Below are positions 9,581 to 19,395 of a DNA stretch of 64,000 nucleotides, piece after piece. The stretch covers positions 1 through 64,000 of the forward strand of contig WLHB01000003.1 in the NCBI GenBank assembly GCA_009702965.1, given 5' to 3'. A model generated the notes under the pieces. It was not told where the DNA came from. It worked only from the letters and a program-made list of their open reading frames with translations, and made no database searches. The DNA is from Actinomycetota bacterium (lineage in GTDB: Bacteria; Actinomycetota; Actinomycetes; Nanopelagicales; Nanopelagicaceae). The translations under genes were made by a program, and so were the position numbers. The stretch's first letter is position 1, and the number at the start of each line of letters is the position of its first letter.

Positions 9581-10431
9581 GCGCACCCGTGAAGGAAAAA
9601 ACCTGGTTCTCATACTACTTAAAGAGTATTAGTGGTGTAATTGGTGGCATCTTAGTTTTGGTGATGTTTACGATTTCAATTCTTTCTGCACTCGGCATTA
9701 CCCCGCATGATCCCCTCATTCAAGATCCGGTGAATGCACTTCAGGGGCCATCTGCTCAATATTGGTTTGGTACTGACCAATTCGGTCGCGACATTCTCTC
9801 CCGATGTATGGATGGAATGCGCAGATCCATGCTTGTTTCGGTAGTAGCCGTCTCAATTGCGACCCTCGTAGGTGTAATCCTTGGCATCGTTGGAGGATAT
9901 TTTGGAAAGTTCCTCGATGGATTTGTAGTCCGATTCAGTGATGTCATTTTTGCCTTCCCAGCAATTCTTCTCGCTCTTGCAATTGTGAATAGCCTCGGAA
10001 ACTCATGGATTGATACATCGCTAGCAATCGCTGTTGTCTACACTCCGATTTTCATTCGTGTCGCACGTGGTCCGGTTCTCAGCGTAAAGGAGATGGACTA
10101 CGTAAAGGCAGTTCGAATCTTAGGTTTTTCAACTCCTAAGGTTCTCTTTAGCCATATTTTGCCTAACGTTCTCCCTCCTATTGTTATTCAAGTCGCTCTC
10201 TCTATGTCGTGGGCAATACTTACCGAGTCTGGTCTGAGTTTTCTAGGTCTTGGTACGCAGCCTCCTGATGCATCACTTGGTCTTATGGTTTCTGAGGCTC
10301 AATCTTTAGCAGCCTTTGCTTGGTGGACTTTGGCATTCCCATCACTATTTATCACTATTGCGGTGGTTGGTTTGAATCTTGTTGGAGATGGCCTTCGTGA
10401 CTCTCTAGACCCAGCGCGACGGAGTTCATGA
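9577..10431 (+). CDS. ABC transporter permease, DppC/OppC type
   Basis: FGTDQFGRDILSRCMDGMRRS, SGLSFLGLGTQPPDASLG; GTG start overlapping upstream stop. Confidence 0.9.
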   Translation: MSAPVKEKTWFSYYLKSISGVIGGILVLVMFTISILSALGITPHDPLIQDPVNALQGPSAQYWFGTDQFGRDILSRCMDGMRRSMLVSVVAVSIATLVGVILGIVGGYFGKFLDGFVVRFSDVIFAFPAILLALAIVNSLGNSWIDTSLAIAVVYTPIFIRVARGPVLSVKEMDYVKAVRILGFSTPKVLFSHILPNVLPPIVIQVALSMSWAILTESGLSFLGLGTQPPDASLGLMVSEAQSLAAFAWWTLAFPSLFITIAVVGLNLVGDGLRDSLDPARRSS

Positions 10432-11399
10432 TGAGTTCACCATTGATCAAAGTTTCAAATCTCACTGTGAGTACATCAGATGACAATCGTACGCTCGTCA
10501 ATTCAGTCTCTTTTGAAATTGCACCTGGAGAGGCCGTTGGTGTCGTGGGTGAATCCGGTTCAGGTAAAACTCTGACCGCTCTCTCGCTGCTGGGTTTATT
10601 GCCTCGAGGCGTTCAAGCAACAGCAGGCTCAATTTCTTACGATGGCAAGGATCTCCTTCACACCGATAGTGAGACCCTGCGCTCTATTCGTGGAAATAAA
10701 ATAGCGATGATCTATCAGGATCCAATGACTGCACTTAATCCAGTAATGCGATTAGGCGCACAGTTAATTGAAGTGATTGAATCTCATGAAGGCCAGTCTG
10801 GTGATGCCACAGAACGAGTTCTTACAGCCTTTTCAGATGTAGGCATTCCAGATCCTAAGAGAGCGTATGAGAGCTATCCGCATGAATTTTCTGGTGGTAT
10901 GCGCCAAAGAGTGATGATTGCCATGGCGTTATTACTTTCTCCAGAGTTACTGATTGCAGATGAGCCAACAACAGCCCTAGATGTAACTATCCAGCAACAA
11001 ATTCTTGCTCTCGTGATGCACGAGCGCCGTAAACGAAATATGTCGATGCTTTGGATTACTCATGACCTGGGAGTTGTGGCTAATCTCGTGGATCGAGTGA
11101 TCGTTATGTATGCCGGGCGAATCGTTGAAGTGGGTAGCGTTAAAGATGTATTCACAAACCCTCAACATCCGTATACGGCAGGACTATTAGCCTCACTTCC
11201 AAAGGCCTCAGATAAGAACCGCACCCGACTTGTTTCGATTCCTGGGATCCCACCAAAGCCCTGGACTGTTGGAGAGAGTTGCGCATTTAGTGCGCGCTGT
11301 ACTCGGGCTGATGATCAGTGCAGAACCACGCTGCCTTTACTCCGTGAAAACTCCTCTACACAGGCAGCATGTTTTCATCTGATGGGAGAGAAGCGATGA
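10428..11399 (+). CDS. ABC transporter ATP-binding protein, DppD/OppD type
   Basis: Walker A GESGSGKT, signature [19 protein letters not shown]-terminal oligopeptide/dipeptide Cys region. Confidence 0.9.
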   Translation: MMSSPLIKVSNLTVSTSDDNRTLVNSVSFEIAPGEAVGVVGESGSGKTLTALSLLGLLPRGVQATAGSISYDGKDLLHTDSETLRSIRGNKIAMIYQDPMTALNPVMRLGAQLIEVIESHEGQSGDATERVLTAFSDVGIPDPKRAYESYPHEFSGGMRQRVMIAMALLLSPELLIADEPTTALDVTIQQQILALVMHERRKRNMSMLWITHDLGVVANLVDRVIVMYAGRIVEVGSVKDVFTNPQHPYTAGLLASLPKASDKNRTRLVSIPGIPPKPWTVGESCAFSARCTRADDQCRTTLPLLRENSSTQAACFHLMGEKR

Positions 11400-12343
11400 C
11401 GCTAGCAATTACTGATGTGACAAAGAAATATAAAATCCGAACGACTGGCGCGCAGGTCAATGCGCTTAATGGTGTGACGATTGTGCTGCCCGCTAAACAA
11501 ACTCTTGGAATAGTTGGCGAGAGTGGATGTGGAAAGTCAACACTTGCTCGAATGATTACCGGCCTAGAGCAACCGACGGCAGGTACCGTTACATGGAACA
11601 ATGAAGAAATCTTTGATAAAGCCAAGAATATGCTTTCAAGCAAACACTCAAAGATTCAACTTGTATTTCAGGATCCTTACTCTTCTTTGAATCCGCGCCA
11701 GAAAATCGGTGAAGCACTTTCAGAAGTTCTTACCGTACATAAGTTAGTAGAAAAAAGTGCCATACCTGCGCGTATTGATGAGTTACTGACAGAAGTTGGA
11801 ATCAGCCCAGATCTTGCCCATCGTTATCCGCATCAACTTTCTGGTGGACAACGTCAAAGAGTGAGTATTGCCCGAGCGTTGGCATCGCAACCAGATCTTT
11901 TAGTACTTGATGAACCGGTATCTGCCCTTGACGTATCTGTACGAGCTGAAGTAATGAATCTCCTTATTGATTTACGTGAGCGACTTGGGTTGACATATAT
12001 ATTCATCAGCCACGATTTATCAATGATTCGCCACATCTCTGATCAGATAGCGGTGATGTACCTAGGTCGGATAGTTGAATCTGGATCATGGGATGCTGTT
12101 TTAGAAAACCCTCGCCATCCCTATACCCGAGCTTTAATTGCTGCAATGCCCGACCACACGATGGTTGGCAATGATCTATACGAAGCGCCACTCGCGGGAG
12201 AAGTACCTGATCCTGCGGCTATGCCTTCTGGTTGCGCATTCCATTTACGTTGTCCTATCGCGGTCCCATCGTGTGCGGTAAATATCCAGAATTTACGAGA
12301 AGTTGAAGAGAGCCACTTAATCGCTTGCCAGGAGGTAAAGTAA
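11396..12343 (+). CDS. ABC transporter ATP-binding protein, DppF/OppF type
   Basis: GESGCGKST, LSGGQRQRVSIARAL; ATG at 11396 overlaps upstream stop (ATGA) with GGGAGAG upstream, preferred over 11369. Confidence 0.9.
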   Translation: MTLAITDVTKKYKIRTTGAQVNALNGVTIVLPAKQTLGIVGESGCGKSTLARMITGLEQPTAGTVTWNNEEIFDKAKNMLSSKHSKIQLVFQDPYSSLNPRQKIGEALSEVLTVHKLVEKSAIPARIDELLTEVGISPDLAHRYPHQLSGGQRQRVSIARALASQPDLLVLDEPVSALDVSVRAEVMNLLIDLRERLGLTYIFISHDLSMIRHISDQIAVMYLGRIVESGSWDAVLENPRHPYTRALIAAMPDHTMVGNDLYEAPLAGEVPDPAAMPSGCAFHLRCPIAVPSCAVNIQNLREVEESHLIACQEVK

Positions 12344-13510
12344 ATGAAGGTTATCGGAATGATCTCTGGAACATCCTTTGACGGCATTGATGCAGGTTGC
12401 TTTGATATCAATGTGGTCGATGGAGTGATGTCGGCGAAACTTATTGGTTTTGAAAGCTACGAGTATAAGCAAGATGTGCATGACCTGATCGCTAAGGCGA
12501 TGCCTCCTCAGAGAACAGATCTCGAATCTATCTGCATTCTTGATACATATATAGGGCAGGAATTTGCACGCGCAGCAGTTGATCTTTCGCAAAAATTGTC
12601 TATCACCGCTGATCTCATTGTCTCTCATGGGCAAACCGTTTTTCACTGGATTGATCAATCAAATAAAGCACGTGGGACTCTTCAAATTGGTGAACCCACT
12701 TGGATAGCAGAAGCCACAGGAGTAACCGTTGTTTCAAATATCAGATCGCGAGATGTCGTCGTAGGCGGCCATGGCGCACCACTAGTGAGCATTCTTGACC
12801 AACTTCTATTGGGAAGCCATGACGAGCCGGTCGCAGCACTAAACCTTGGTGGTATCTCAAATGTGACGGTGACTGGCACAGGTCTCACTCCAATTGCTTA
12901 CGATATTGGACCAGCTAATGGGCTCTTGGATGCGGCAATTTCTGCATTCACGAATGGTGCTTCTCACTATGATGAAGATGGAAAATTAGCAGCATCAGGA
13001 AAAGTAGATTCAGTTGTTTTAGGAAAGTTGTTGCAAGAGCCTTACTATGCACTTGCAGCGCCGAAATCAACAGGTAAAGAACTCTTCCACCTTCCATATA
13101 TCACAGCGCATTTCGGTGAAGTTTCTTCATGGAAGATTGAAGATGTTATGGCTACTTTGTTAGCGCTTACCGTAGAAACTGTCGCACTTGATGTTGAGAA
13201 ATATAAAGTCTCACAGCTCTTTGTCGCTGGTGGTGGCAGTGCAAACCCGGTAATGATGAAGGCGCTCACCGAACGACTTGTACCCTGTGAAGTACTTTCG
13301 ATGTCCTCACTGGGTGTTGATCCTCGCCAGAAAGAGGCTCTCGCCTTTGCGATTATGGGTTATCTATCTGCACACGGTCAACCAGGTTCTATTCCTTCAT
13401 GCACTGGTGCTAACAAAGCAACAATTCTTGGTTCATTTACGCCAGGATCTGGTCCTTTACGCATTCCTGAGCCTTTGGCTAAGGCACCAACCTCACTCGT
13501 TATCCTCTAA
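12344..13510 (+). CDS. anmK: Anhydro-N-acetylmuramic acid kinase
   Basis: MKVIGMISGTSFDGIDAG, LNLGGISNVT, DIGPANGLLD, GGGSANPVMM. Confidence 0.95.
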   Translation: MKVIGMISGTSFDGIDAGCFDINVVDGVMSAKLIGFESYEYKQDVHDLIAKAMPPQRTDLESICILDTYIGQEFARAAVDLSQKLSITADLIVSHGQTVFHWIDQSNKARGTLQIGEPTWIAEATGVTVVSNIRSRDVVVGGHGAPLVSILDQLLLGSHDEPVAALNLGGISNVTVTGTGLTPIAYDIGPANGLLDAAISAFTNGASHYDEDGKLAASGKVDSVVLGKLLQEPYYALAAPKSTGKELFHLPYITAHFGEVSSWKIEDVMATLLALTVETVALDVEKYKVSQLFVAGGGSANPVMMKALTERLVPCEVLSMSSLGVDPRQKEALAFAIMGYLSAHGQPGSIPSCTGANKATILGSFTPGSGPLRIPEPLAKAPTSLVIL

Positions 13511-14005
13511 CTAAGAAATATCTGCGATGAGTTCAATCTCAAGTGCACCCCACTCAGGAGTCACGCGAGATTTACCGGTGGCAGTGAAACCGTTTTTTAG
13601 ATACAACGAATTAGCTCTCTCGTTCTCGGCAAAGACCCAGAGCGTCATTGCCGTAAAACCAGCGTCCTTATTTCTTTTCATGGACTCTAAAAGTGCAAAT
13701 TTTCCATATCCACGACCTGCGAAATCTGGATCAACATATAGCGAGAAGAGGTGTCCTTGCGTAGGCTCATCTTTATCGCTACCTATTCGAAAGACTGCAA
13801 CTACATCTTCACCCTCTAGTACCAGCATTGTCTGCTTATCTCCTGGCGTCTCAATGCTTGTTCTCCAAAGTTCTTGCGCGGATTCGAAATCAAATTTCGC
13901 ACGGGCGCTCTCAGAGAGAACTGATGCATATGAGATTGTCCAGCAGCGTAAAAATAAGGTGGCAATAAGGGGAAGATCTTCAATCTCTGCTGACTTTAGG
14001 TGCAT
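13511..14005 (-). CDS. GNAT-family N-acetyltransferase
   Basis: FSLYVDPDFAGRGYGKFALLESM...GFTAMTLWVFAENERANSLYLKNGF. Confidence 0.85.
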   Translation of the reverse strand: MHLKSAEIEDLPLIATLFLRCWTISYASVLSESARAKFDFESAQELWRTSIETPGDKQTMLVLEGEDVVAVFRIGSDKDEPTQGHLFSLYVDPDFAGRGYGKFALLESMKRNKDAGFTAMTLWVFAENERANSLYLKNGFTATGKSRVTPEWGALEIELIADIS

Positions 14006-14017
14006 GGGACCAATCCT

Positions 14018-15037
14018 ATGACGTCATTGAATTTTGCCTTAGGGCGCCACGAAGTTATTCTGCGAGAACCATTTGTGACAGCTCTTAGATCAGTTGACCG
14101 ATATCCCGTAATCACCTACACAATCAGTGAAGGTGAACATCTACGCGGTATCGGTGAGTGTGTTGCTACACCCGCAATTGTCGGTGACTCCATCGAAGGA
14201 ATCGAAAAAGATCTCAAAGAGATCATTACCCCGGCTCTTTCAGATACTAATGAATTCGAAGAAGGCTTAGAGGTGCTTCGATCAGTTACTGCCGCATCGA
14301 GCAGTATCGCTGCTGCAGATATTGCTCTCCACTCATTTTTTGCGAACAAATCTGGGTTATCACTGGGCCAGTTTCTCGGAAGTAAGGCCGATGTAATCAA
14401 GAGTGATGTAACTATTCCTATCGCCGAGCCAGAAGAGTTAGAGAGAATTCTGCACGATCGTATGAATCAGGGCTTCACCACCTTCAAAATCAAATTAAAG
14501 GCAGAAGATTTAAAGAGTAATCTCGCCACAATGAGCCAGATATCTTCCTTTGTTGGCGCTGGCATCACTTTGAGAGTTGATCCAAACCAAGCCTGGGATT
14601 TCGATTACAGTAAATCATTTCTTGAAGGTCTCGCTTCGGCAGAGATAGAAATTGAATACCTTGAACAACCCATTGGAAAGAATCAGATAGAAGAGCTTGC
14701 CGCGCTTACCGCCCTCAATCTTGCTCCGATCATGGCAGATGAGTCACTTTTCACGCTTAAAGACCTTGATCAACTTATTGAAGTTAAGGCGTGTTCGTGG
14801 GTGAATGTGAAACTACTTAAAAGTGGTGGGATTGCTCCCGCTAAAGCAATTGCTGAACGTGCGCTGGAGAACGGCATTCAAGTCTCAATTGGGAGCATGA
14901 TGGAAGGTGCTGGCGGAGTGATGGCAGCAGCCCTGCTCGCAGCATCCCTTGCCCCTGATGTGGTTCATGATCTTGATGCGCCTTGGTGGCATAGAGATAG
15001 CCAACTTAACTATTTAGCGGGAGAGTTAGCGCTATGA
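14018..15037 (+). CDS. Enolase-superfamily (MLE/mandelate racemase) protein, likely dipeptide (L-Ala-D/L-Glu) epimerase
   Basis: FKIKLKAED...LRVDPNQAWDFD...EYLEQPI...IMADESLF...VNVKLLKSGG; setting between anmK and murR. Start 14018 (ATG) or 14000 (GTG). Confidence 0.75.
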   Translation: MTSLNFALGRHEVILREPFVTALRSVDRYPVITYTISEGEHLRGIGECVATPAIVGDSIEGIEKDLKEIITPALSDTNEFEEGLEVLRSVTAASSSIAAADIALHSFFANKSGLSLGQFLGSKADVIKSDVTIPIAEPEELERILHDRMNQGFTTFKIKLKAEDLKSNLATMSQISSFVGAGITLRVDPNQAWDFDYSKSFLEGLASAEIEIEYLEQPIGKNQIEELAALTALNLAPIMADESLFTLKDLDQLIEVKACSWVNVKLLKSGGIAPAKAIAERALENGIQVSIGSMMEGAGGVMAAALLAASLAPDVVHDLDAPWWHRDSQLNYLAGELAL

Positions 15038-16059
15038 CCCTAGGAAAGATCACTGCTTCAAGCGTTGCAGGTGAGCGCACAATTGAATGCCTTGGCATGC
15101 GAAATGAAACGCTTTCTGTCAATGAATCCACAGCATGTGATTTAGGATCTATCACAAAAATAATTTCAACAACATCGATAATTATGAAATTAGTAGAAAC
15201 AAAATCTCTAGCACTCAATGATGTAGTTTCACGATACTTACCCGAGTGGAGCACATATTCACGACAAGGAGTTACTGTTGCTGACCTCTTAGAGCATCAA
15301 GCAGGGCTCAATGAATGGCGCCCCTTGTATGTTTCGCAGGAAAATGGTGCCGCAGCTCGCTTGGCGATTGCGCAAGAGGGATACAAATATTCCGAAGGAC
15401 GTCACTACTCGGATCTAGGATTCATAACTCTTGGAAATATCATCACAGAGATTCTCGCAACAACTCTAGATGAGGCTTTTAAAGAGTTGGTGGGAACCCC
15501 TTTATCGCTAACTTCAACGCAGTTCGCACAACCATCTGATGCCAGTAATGTCTTTGCTTCATCATTTGGTGACCGTGCAGAACTTGAGATGGTGAGAAAT
15601 CAAACCCCATACTCAACAGTTGAGAGCGCTGAGGATTTCGCTGGTTGGCGCACGCACATTCTCGAGGGAGAAATAAATGATGGAAATGCCTTTCATCTCT
15701 ATGGGGGCGTCAGCGGACATGCGGGGCTTTTCTCAACTGCAATAGATCTCTTGATATACGGCGAAGCCATTCTGGAGAGCCTCAATGGCAACGGTTATTT
15801 TGATAGCCACGTTCTCAATACATTTTTCACTGTGGGCAGGGATCCCATCCAAGGTCTCGGTTTTCGTACCTGGGAGCACCAGGGTGAAATTGAATATTGG
15901 GGCCACACGGGCTTTCCGGGAACGGCTCTAGCGATTTCACCGAAGGCTGAGAGCGTCGCCGTTCTGCTGACTAACCGCCTTCTGACGCGTGCAGAAAGCG
16001 AAAAAACAGAGGATATTTTTCTAGATTTTCGTGAAGTGATGCGCAATCGTTATAGATAG
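15034..16059 (+). CDS. Beta-lactamase/penicillin-binding-protein-like serine hydrolase
   Basis: SxxK motif (LGSITKI), YSD in the YxN position, HTG near the C-terminus; no evident signal peptide; ATGA overlap with epimerase gene. Confidence 0.8.
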   Translation: MTLGKITASSVAGERTIECLGMRNETLSVNESTACDLGSITKIISTTSIIMKLVETKSLALNDVVSRYLPEWSTYSRQGVTVADLLEHQAGLNEWRPLYVSQENGAAARLAIAQEGYKYSEGRHYSDLGFITLGNIITEILATTLDEAFKELVGTPLSLTSTQFAQPSDASNVFASSFGDRAELEMVRNQTPYSTVESAEDFAGWRTHILEGEINDGNAFHLYGGVSGHAGLFSTAIDLLIYGEAILESLNGNGYFDSHVLNTFFTVGRDPIQGLGFRTWEHQGEIEYWGHTGFPGTALAISPKAESVAVLLTNRLLTRAESEKTEDIFLDFREVMRNRYR

Positions 16060-16127
16060 AAAAGCAAATATCACCCTCTTAGCCCTATATATTTACGGCA
16101 AGATTTTTCATAGACTCTGCATCATTG

Positions 16128-16142
16128 CGAAATGTTTTTTCA
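16128..16142 (+). promoter_or_regulatory. Candidate inverted repeat CGAAATGTTTTTTCA upstream of murR-like gene
   Basis: GAAA-N5-TTTC, similar to GAAA-N5-TTTC at 6966-6982. Confidence 0.35.
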
Positions 16143-16161
16143 CACGAAGGAGGAGGCTCTT

Positions 16162-17109
16162 GTGGCACAGCTAGAAAAGCACCCGATCTTCGGTGATCTC
16201 TTAGGCGAGATTGCAAACCAAATTCCATCGTTTCATGCAAGTGAAGTTGCAATCGCAGATGCAATCTTAAGTAACCCAGATCTATCTGCGACCATGAATA
16301 TTTCTCAGATTGCAGATAAAAGCGGGACATCAGTTGCCTCGGTAGTACGGTTTTGTAAAACGCTCGGATTTAAAGGGTATCCAGAATTTCGTATGGCACT
16401 TATCGGCCAGCTCAGTCGCCAAGTCGCACATGGCACAGATCTTCATCTCGATGGCGGAATTACCGTAGATGACTCGGCCGACGAAGTAATTCGTAAGATT
16501 GCATATGCTGATTCGCTAGCGATTAAAACAACAGCAGAGAGATTAGATGTTGAGAAATTTGTGAAAGTCGTTGATAGTTGGGAGAAAGCCAGCACCATTG
16601 GAATTATTGGATTTGCCTCCAGCGGCTATGTTGCTATGGACCTTCAGCTCAAACTCAATCGCTTAGGTAAGCGATCTGTTGCGTGGTCAGATTTGCATAC
16701 CGCGCTTACATCTATCTCTGTCTTAAAGGAAGGTGATGTTCTCGTTGCTATCAGCCATAGCGGAACAACGCTCGACATTATTGATGTGATCTCTGAATTT
16801 AAAGAAAAAGGAATCACAATTGTTCTGATCACAAATGCTCTACGTAGCCCTGCTACAGCAATTGCAGATTTAGTTTTATTTACCTCTGCTCGCGAAACCA
16901 CCTTGCGAAGCGGAGCAACGGCAAGTCGTATTGCCCAATTAACGGTGGTTGATTGTCTCTGCGTCTCCCTGGCGCAGAGAAACTGGAGCGGTACAAAGGT
17001 CGCTCTAGATGAATCTAGGGCGGCAGTGGGACGTCGTTCTGGAAAAAAACTGAGCGAAGTTGAGAAACCTCGTTCAAAACCAACATCCCACTCTCGAGGA
17101 GGAAAATAA
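16162..17109 (+). CDS. MurR/RpiR family transcriptional regulator (HTH + SIS)
   Basis: ISQIADKSGTSVASVVRFCKTLGFKGYPEFRMAL HTH_6 followed by SIS domain; GTG at 16162 preceded by AAGGAGGAGG preferred over ATG 16132. Confidence 0.88.
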   Translation: MAQLEKHPIFGDLLGEIANQIPSFHASEVAIADAILSNPDLSATMNISQIADKSGTSVASVVRFCKTLGFKGYPEFRMALIGQLSRQVAHGTDLHLDGGITVDDSADEVIRKIAYADSLAIKTTAERLDVEKFVKVVDSWEKASTIGIIGFASSGYVAMDLQLKLNRLGKRSVAWSDLHTALTSISVLKEGDVLVAISHSGTTLDIIDVISEFKEKGITIVLITNALRSPATAIADLVLFTSARETTLRSGATASRIAQLTVVDCLCVSLAQRNWSGTKVALDESRAAVGRRSGKKLSEVEKPRSKPTSHSRGGK

Positions 17110-18393
17110 GTGAAGATCTCACAACGCCGCGCACGCGGTTTGGTAGTTGCGGCAATTGCTGCGTCAGTTATTGCTGGCCCAGTTATCGCTTCAATGCCAG
17201 CAAAGGCAGCAACAGAACTTACATTCTGGAGCTGGCGCACAGAAGATAAGGCTTTCTATGAAGAGCAGATGGCAATCTTTAAAGAAAAGACTGGTATCTC
17301 AGTTAAGTTCACGCCATATGTAAACACTGAGTACAACGCAATTCTTTCAACTGCACTCACAGCCGGAAGCGGTCCAGATGTAATGCAGATTCGCCCATAC
17401 GGTGGCATGGCAACCCTTTCAGATGCAGGAAACTTCCTAGCGCTCACAACAACAGATGTTCCAGCGCTCAAGAGAATGTCTCCAGGAACTCTTGCTGGAG
17501 TTCAGGGCTATGCAGTTAAGAAGCAATTTGGTCTTCCATATGCAACTTCAGTTATTGGAGTTATGTATAACCCAGATCTTCTTAAGCAGGCTGGCGTAAA
17601 GGCTCTCCCATCAACATGGGATTCATTCCTTCGCGTTCTTGCTCAGGTGAAGGCTAAGGGAATTCTTCCACTAGGTAACGGAACAGGTAACGCTCCAAGT
17701 ATCGAGCAGTTGCATGCAGGAATTGGGCCAACCTTCTACGGCGGTACACAATTCTTTAACGATGTCGTTAAGGGAACTCGTACCTTCACAGATAAGAATT
17801 ACGTTGCCTCACTTCAAGCTGTAAAGGATCTTGTTCCTTACATGCCACCAACCCCTGCAGGTCTTGATTACAACACTGCACGTGGATTGTTTGCTAACGA
17901 AAAGGCAGCCTTCTACATTGGTGGAAACTATGAGATCTCATACTTCCGCTCACTTAACCCATCACTTAACGTTGCTTGGATGCCAGCACCAGCTGCTGCG
18001 CCAGGTGCTAAGCGTTATGCAACAACATGGGCTGACGGTGGTTTTGGTATCAATGCAAAGACCAAGGCAAAGCCAGAAGCAATTAAGCTATTGAACTTCC
18101 TTGCTAGCAAGGACTTCAATCAAGCTGCAGCAGATCAACTTGGATGGATCCCAACGGCTCCATTTATCAAGATCACAGATCCAGCGGTAGCAAAGATGTC
18201 CAAGTCATTGGCATCACAAGGCACACCATTCTTGAATGTAGTTGGTTTCCGATTCGGAACACCTACAAGCTCAGCAATCCTGCAGCCAGGATTCCAGAAG
18301 CTCACTGCGGGAACAATTTCTGCCGCAGATCTAGCGAAGGAAGTTCAAGCAGCAGTTGCATCATGGTACGCGCCACAAAAAGGTAAGTCCTAA
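17110..18393 (+). CDS. ABC transporter sugar substrate-binding protein (family 1), secreted
   Basis: Signal peptide ...VIASMPAKAA; ELTFWSWRTED...GSGPDVMQIRPYGGM; GGAGG upstream of GTG. Confidence 0.88.
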   Translation: MKISQRRARGLVVAAIAASVIAGPVIASMPAKAATELTFWSWRTEDKAFYEEQMAIFKEKTGISVKFTPYVNTEYNAILSTALTAGSGPDVMQIRPYGGMATLSDAGNFLALTTTDVPALKRMSPGTLAGVQGYAVKKQFGLPYATSVIGVMYNPDLLKQAGVKALPSTWDSFLRVLAQVKAKGILPLGNGTGNAPSIEQLHAGIGPTFYGGTQFFNDVVKGTRTFTDKNYVASLQAVKDLVPYMPPTPAGLDYNTARGLFANEKAAFYIGGNYEISYFRSLNPSLNVAWMPAPAAAPGAKRYATTWADGGFGINAKTKAKPEAIKLLNFLASKDFNQAAADQLGWIPTAPFIKITDPAVAKMSKSLASQGTPFLNVVGFRFGTPTSSAILQPGFQKLTAGTISAADLAKEVQAAVASWYAPQKGKS

Positions 18394-18402
18394 GAAATAG
18401 AG

Positions 18403-18440
18403 ATCGGGTGCGGAAATCAATTTTTCCGCACCCGATTTTT
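18403..18440 (+). terminator. Stem-loop with T-tract between sugar SBP and permease genes
   Basis: Perfect 14-bp arms ATCGGGTGCGGAAA / TTTCCGCACCCGAT, 6-nt loop, then TTTT. Confidence 0.85.
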
Positions 18441-18474
18441 CTTGTTAAATATCAATAGAATTAGAGGAGATTAA

Positions 18475-19395
18475 GTGAAACTCAGTGGCATTAAGAGAGA
18501 GCAGCGTAAATTCCGCTGGCTCCTACTTACCCCAGGTCTCTTAATCATCGTTATCTTTACCAGTGTCCCCGCGCTCACTACTTTGAGTTACGCCTTCTTT
18601 AAGTGGGAAGGCTTTGTTCGAGGGTCTTGGGCTGGATTTGAAAATTTTGAGCGATTATTCTCATTCCCCTTTAGAGATCAATTCCTAATGGCGCTACGTC
18701 ATAACACCTTAGTTTTTATTGCGATCATGGTTATCCAAACTTCCCTTGGACTACTCATTGCCTATGCTCTCTTTAACTTAAAGAGAGGGCAACGATTCTT
18801 TCGTACCGTGACCTTCTTGCCAGTGATTTTCTCGTTGGTGATCGTTGGATACATGTGGCAGATAATGCTCGATCCATATTACGGACCAATCAATATGATC
18901 TTAGGAGATCTTGGTCAGCCGGTCTGGGCGAAGGCATGGCTTGGCGATACAGCAACAGCGCTACCTACCCTTGTCTTTATCAATCTTTGGCGCTGGGTCG
19001 GATTTCCCGCAATTATCTTCCTGGCAGGTTTAAACGCCATTAGTACTGACTATATTGAAGCAGCACGTATTGATGGCGCTTCAGAAGGCAAAATCTTTAG
19101 AAAGATCCTCTTTCCTTTGCTAGCGCCCTCCATGACGATTATTACAATCCTGACATTTATCGGAGCCTATGAATGGTTTGATCTTCCATACATTCTCGGC
19201 GGATCTAATGGTTCACCGGCAGGATCGACCGACACCTTGGCGCTGATGTTCTATCGTCTCTCATTTGGATCAATTGATTCCGGTGCTAACGAAGTCGGTG
19301 TTGGTTCAGCACTTGGCGTGATCATCTTCACCATTGTTGGAGTCGGAGCAGCTGTTGGTTCTAAATTATTGCGCCGCAGAGAGGTGGAGATGTAA
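18475..19395 (+). CDS. Sugar ABC transporter permease, MalF type
   Basis: EAARIDGASEGKIFRKILFPLLAPSM EAA motif; polytopic. Confidence 0.92.
   Translation: MKLSGIKREQRKFRWLLLTPGLLIIVIFTSVPALTTLSYAFFKWEGFVRGSWAGFENFERLFSFPFRDQFLMALRHNTLVFIAIMVIQTSLGLLIAYALFNLKRGQRFFRTVTFLPVIFSLVIVGYMWQIMLDPYYGPINMILGDLGQPVWAKAWLGDTATALPTLVFINLWRWVGFPAIIFLAGLNAISTDYIEAARIDGASEGKIFRKILFPLLAPSMTIITILTFIGAYEWFDLPYILGGSNGSPAGSTDTLALMFYRLSFGSIDSGANEVGVGSALGVIIFTIVGVGAAVGSKLLRRREVEM

Noticed and set aside
13511-14021. Plus-strand ORF 13527-14021 (164 aa) opposite the GNAT
   Set aside because: Same length as the GNAT gene on the opposite strand; the GNAT motif (GRGYGKFALLESM) is clear on the minus strand only.
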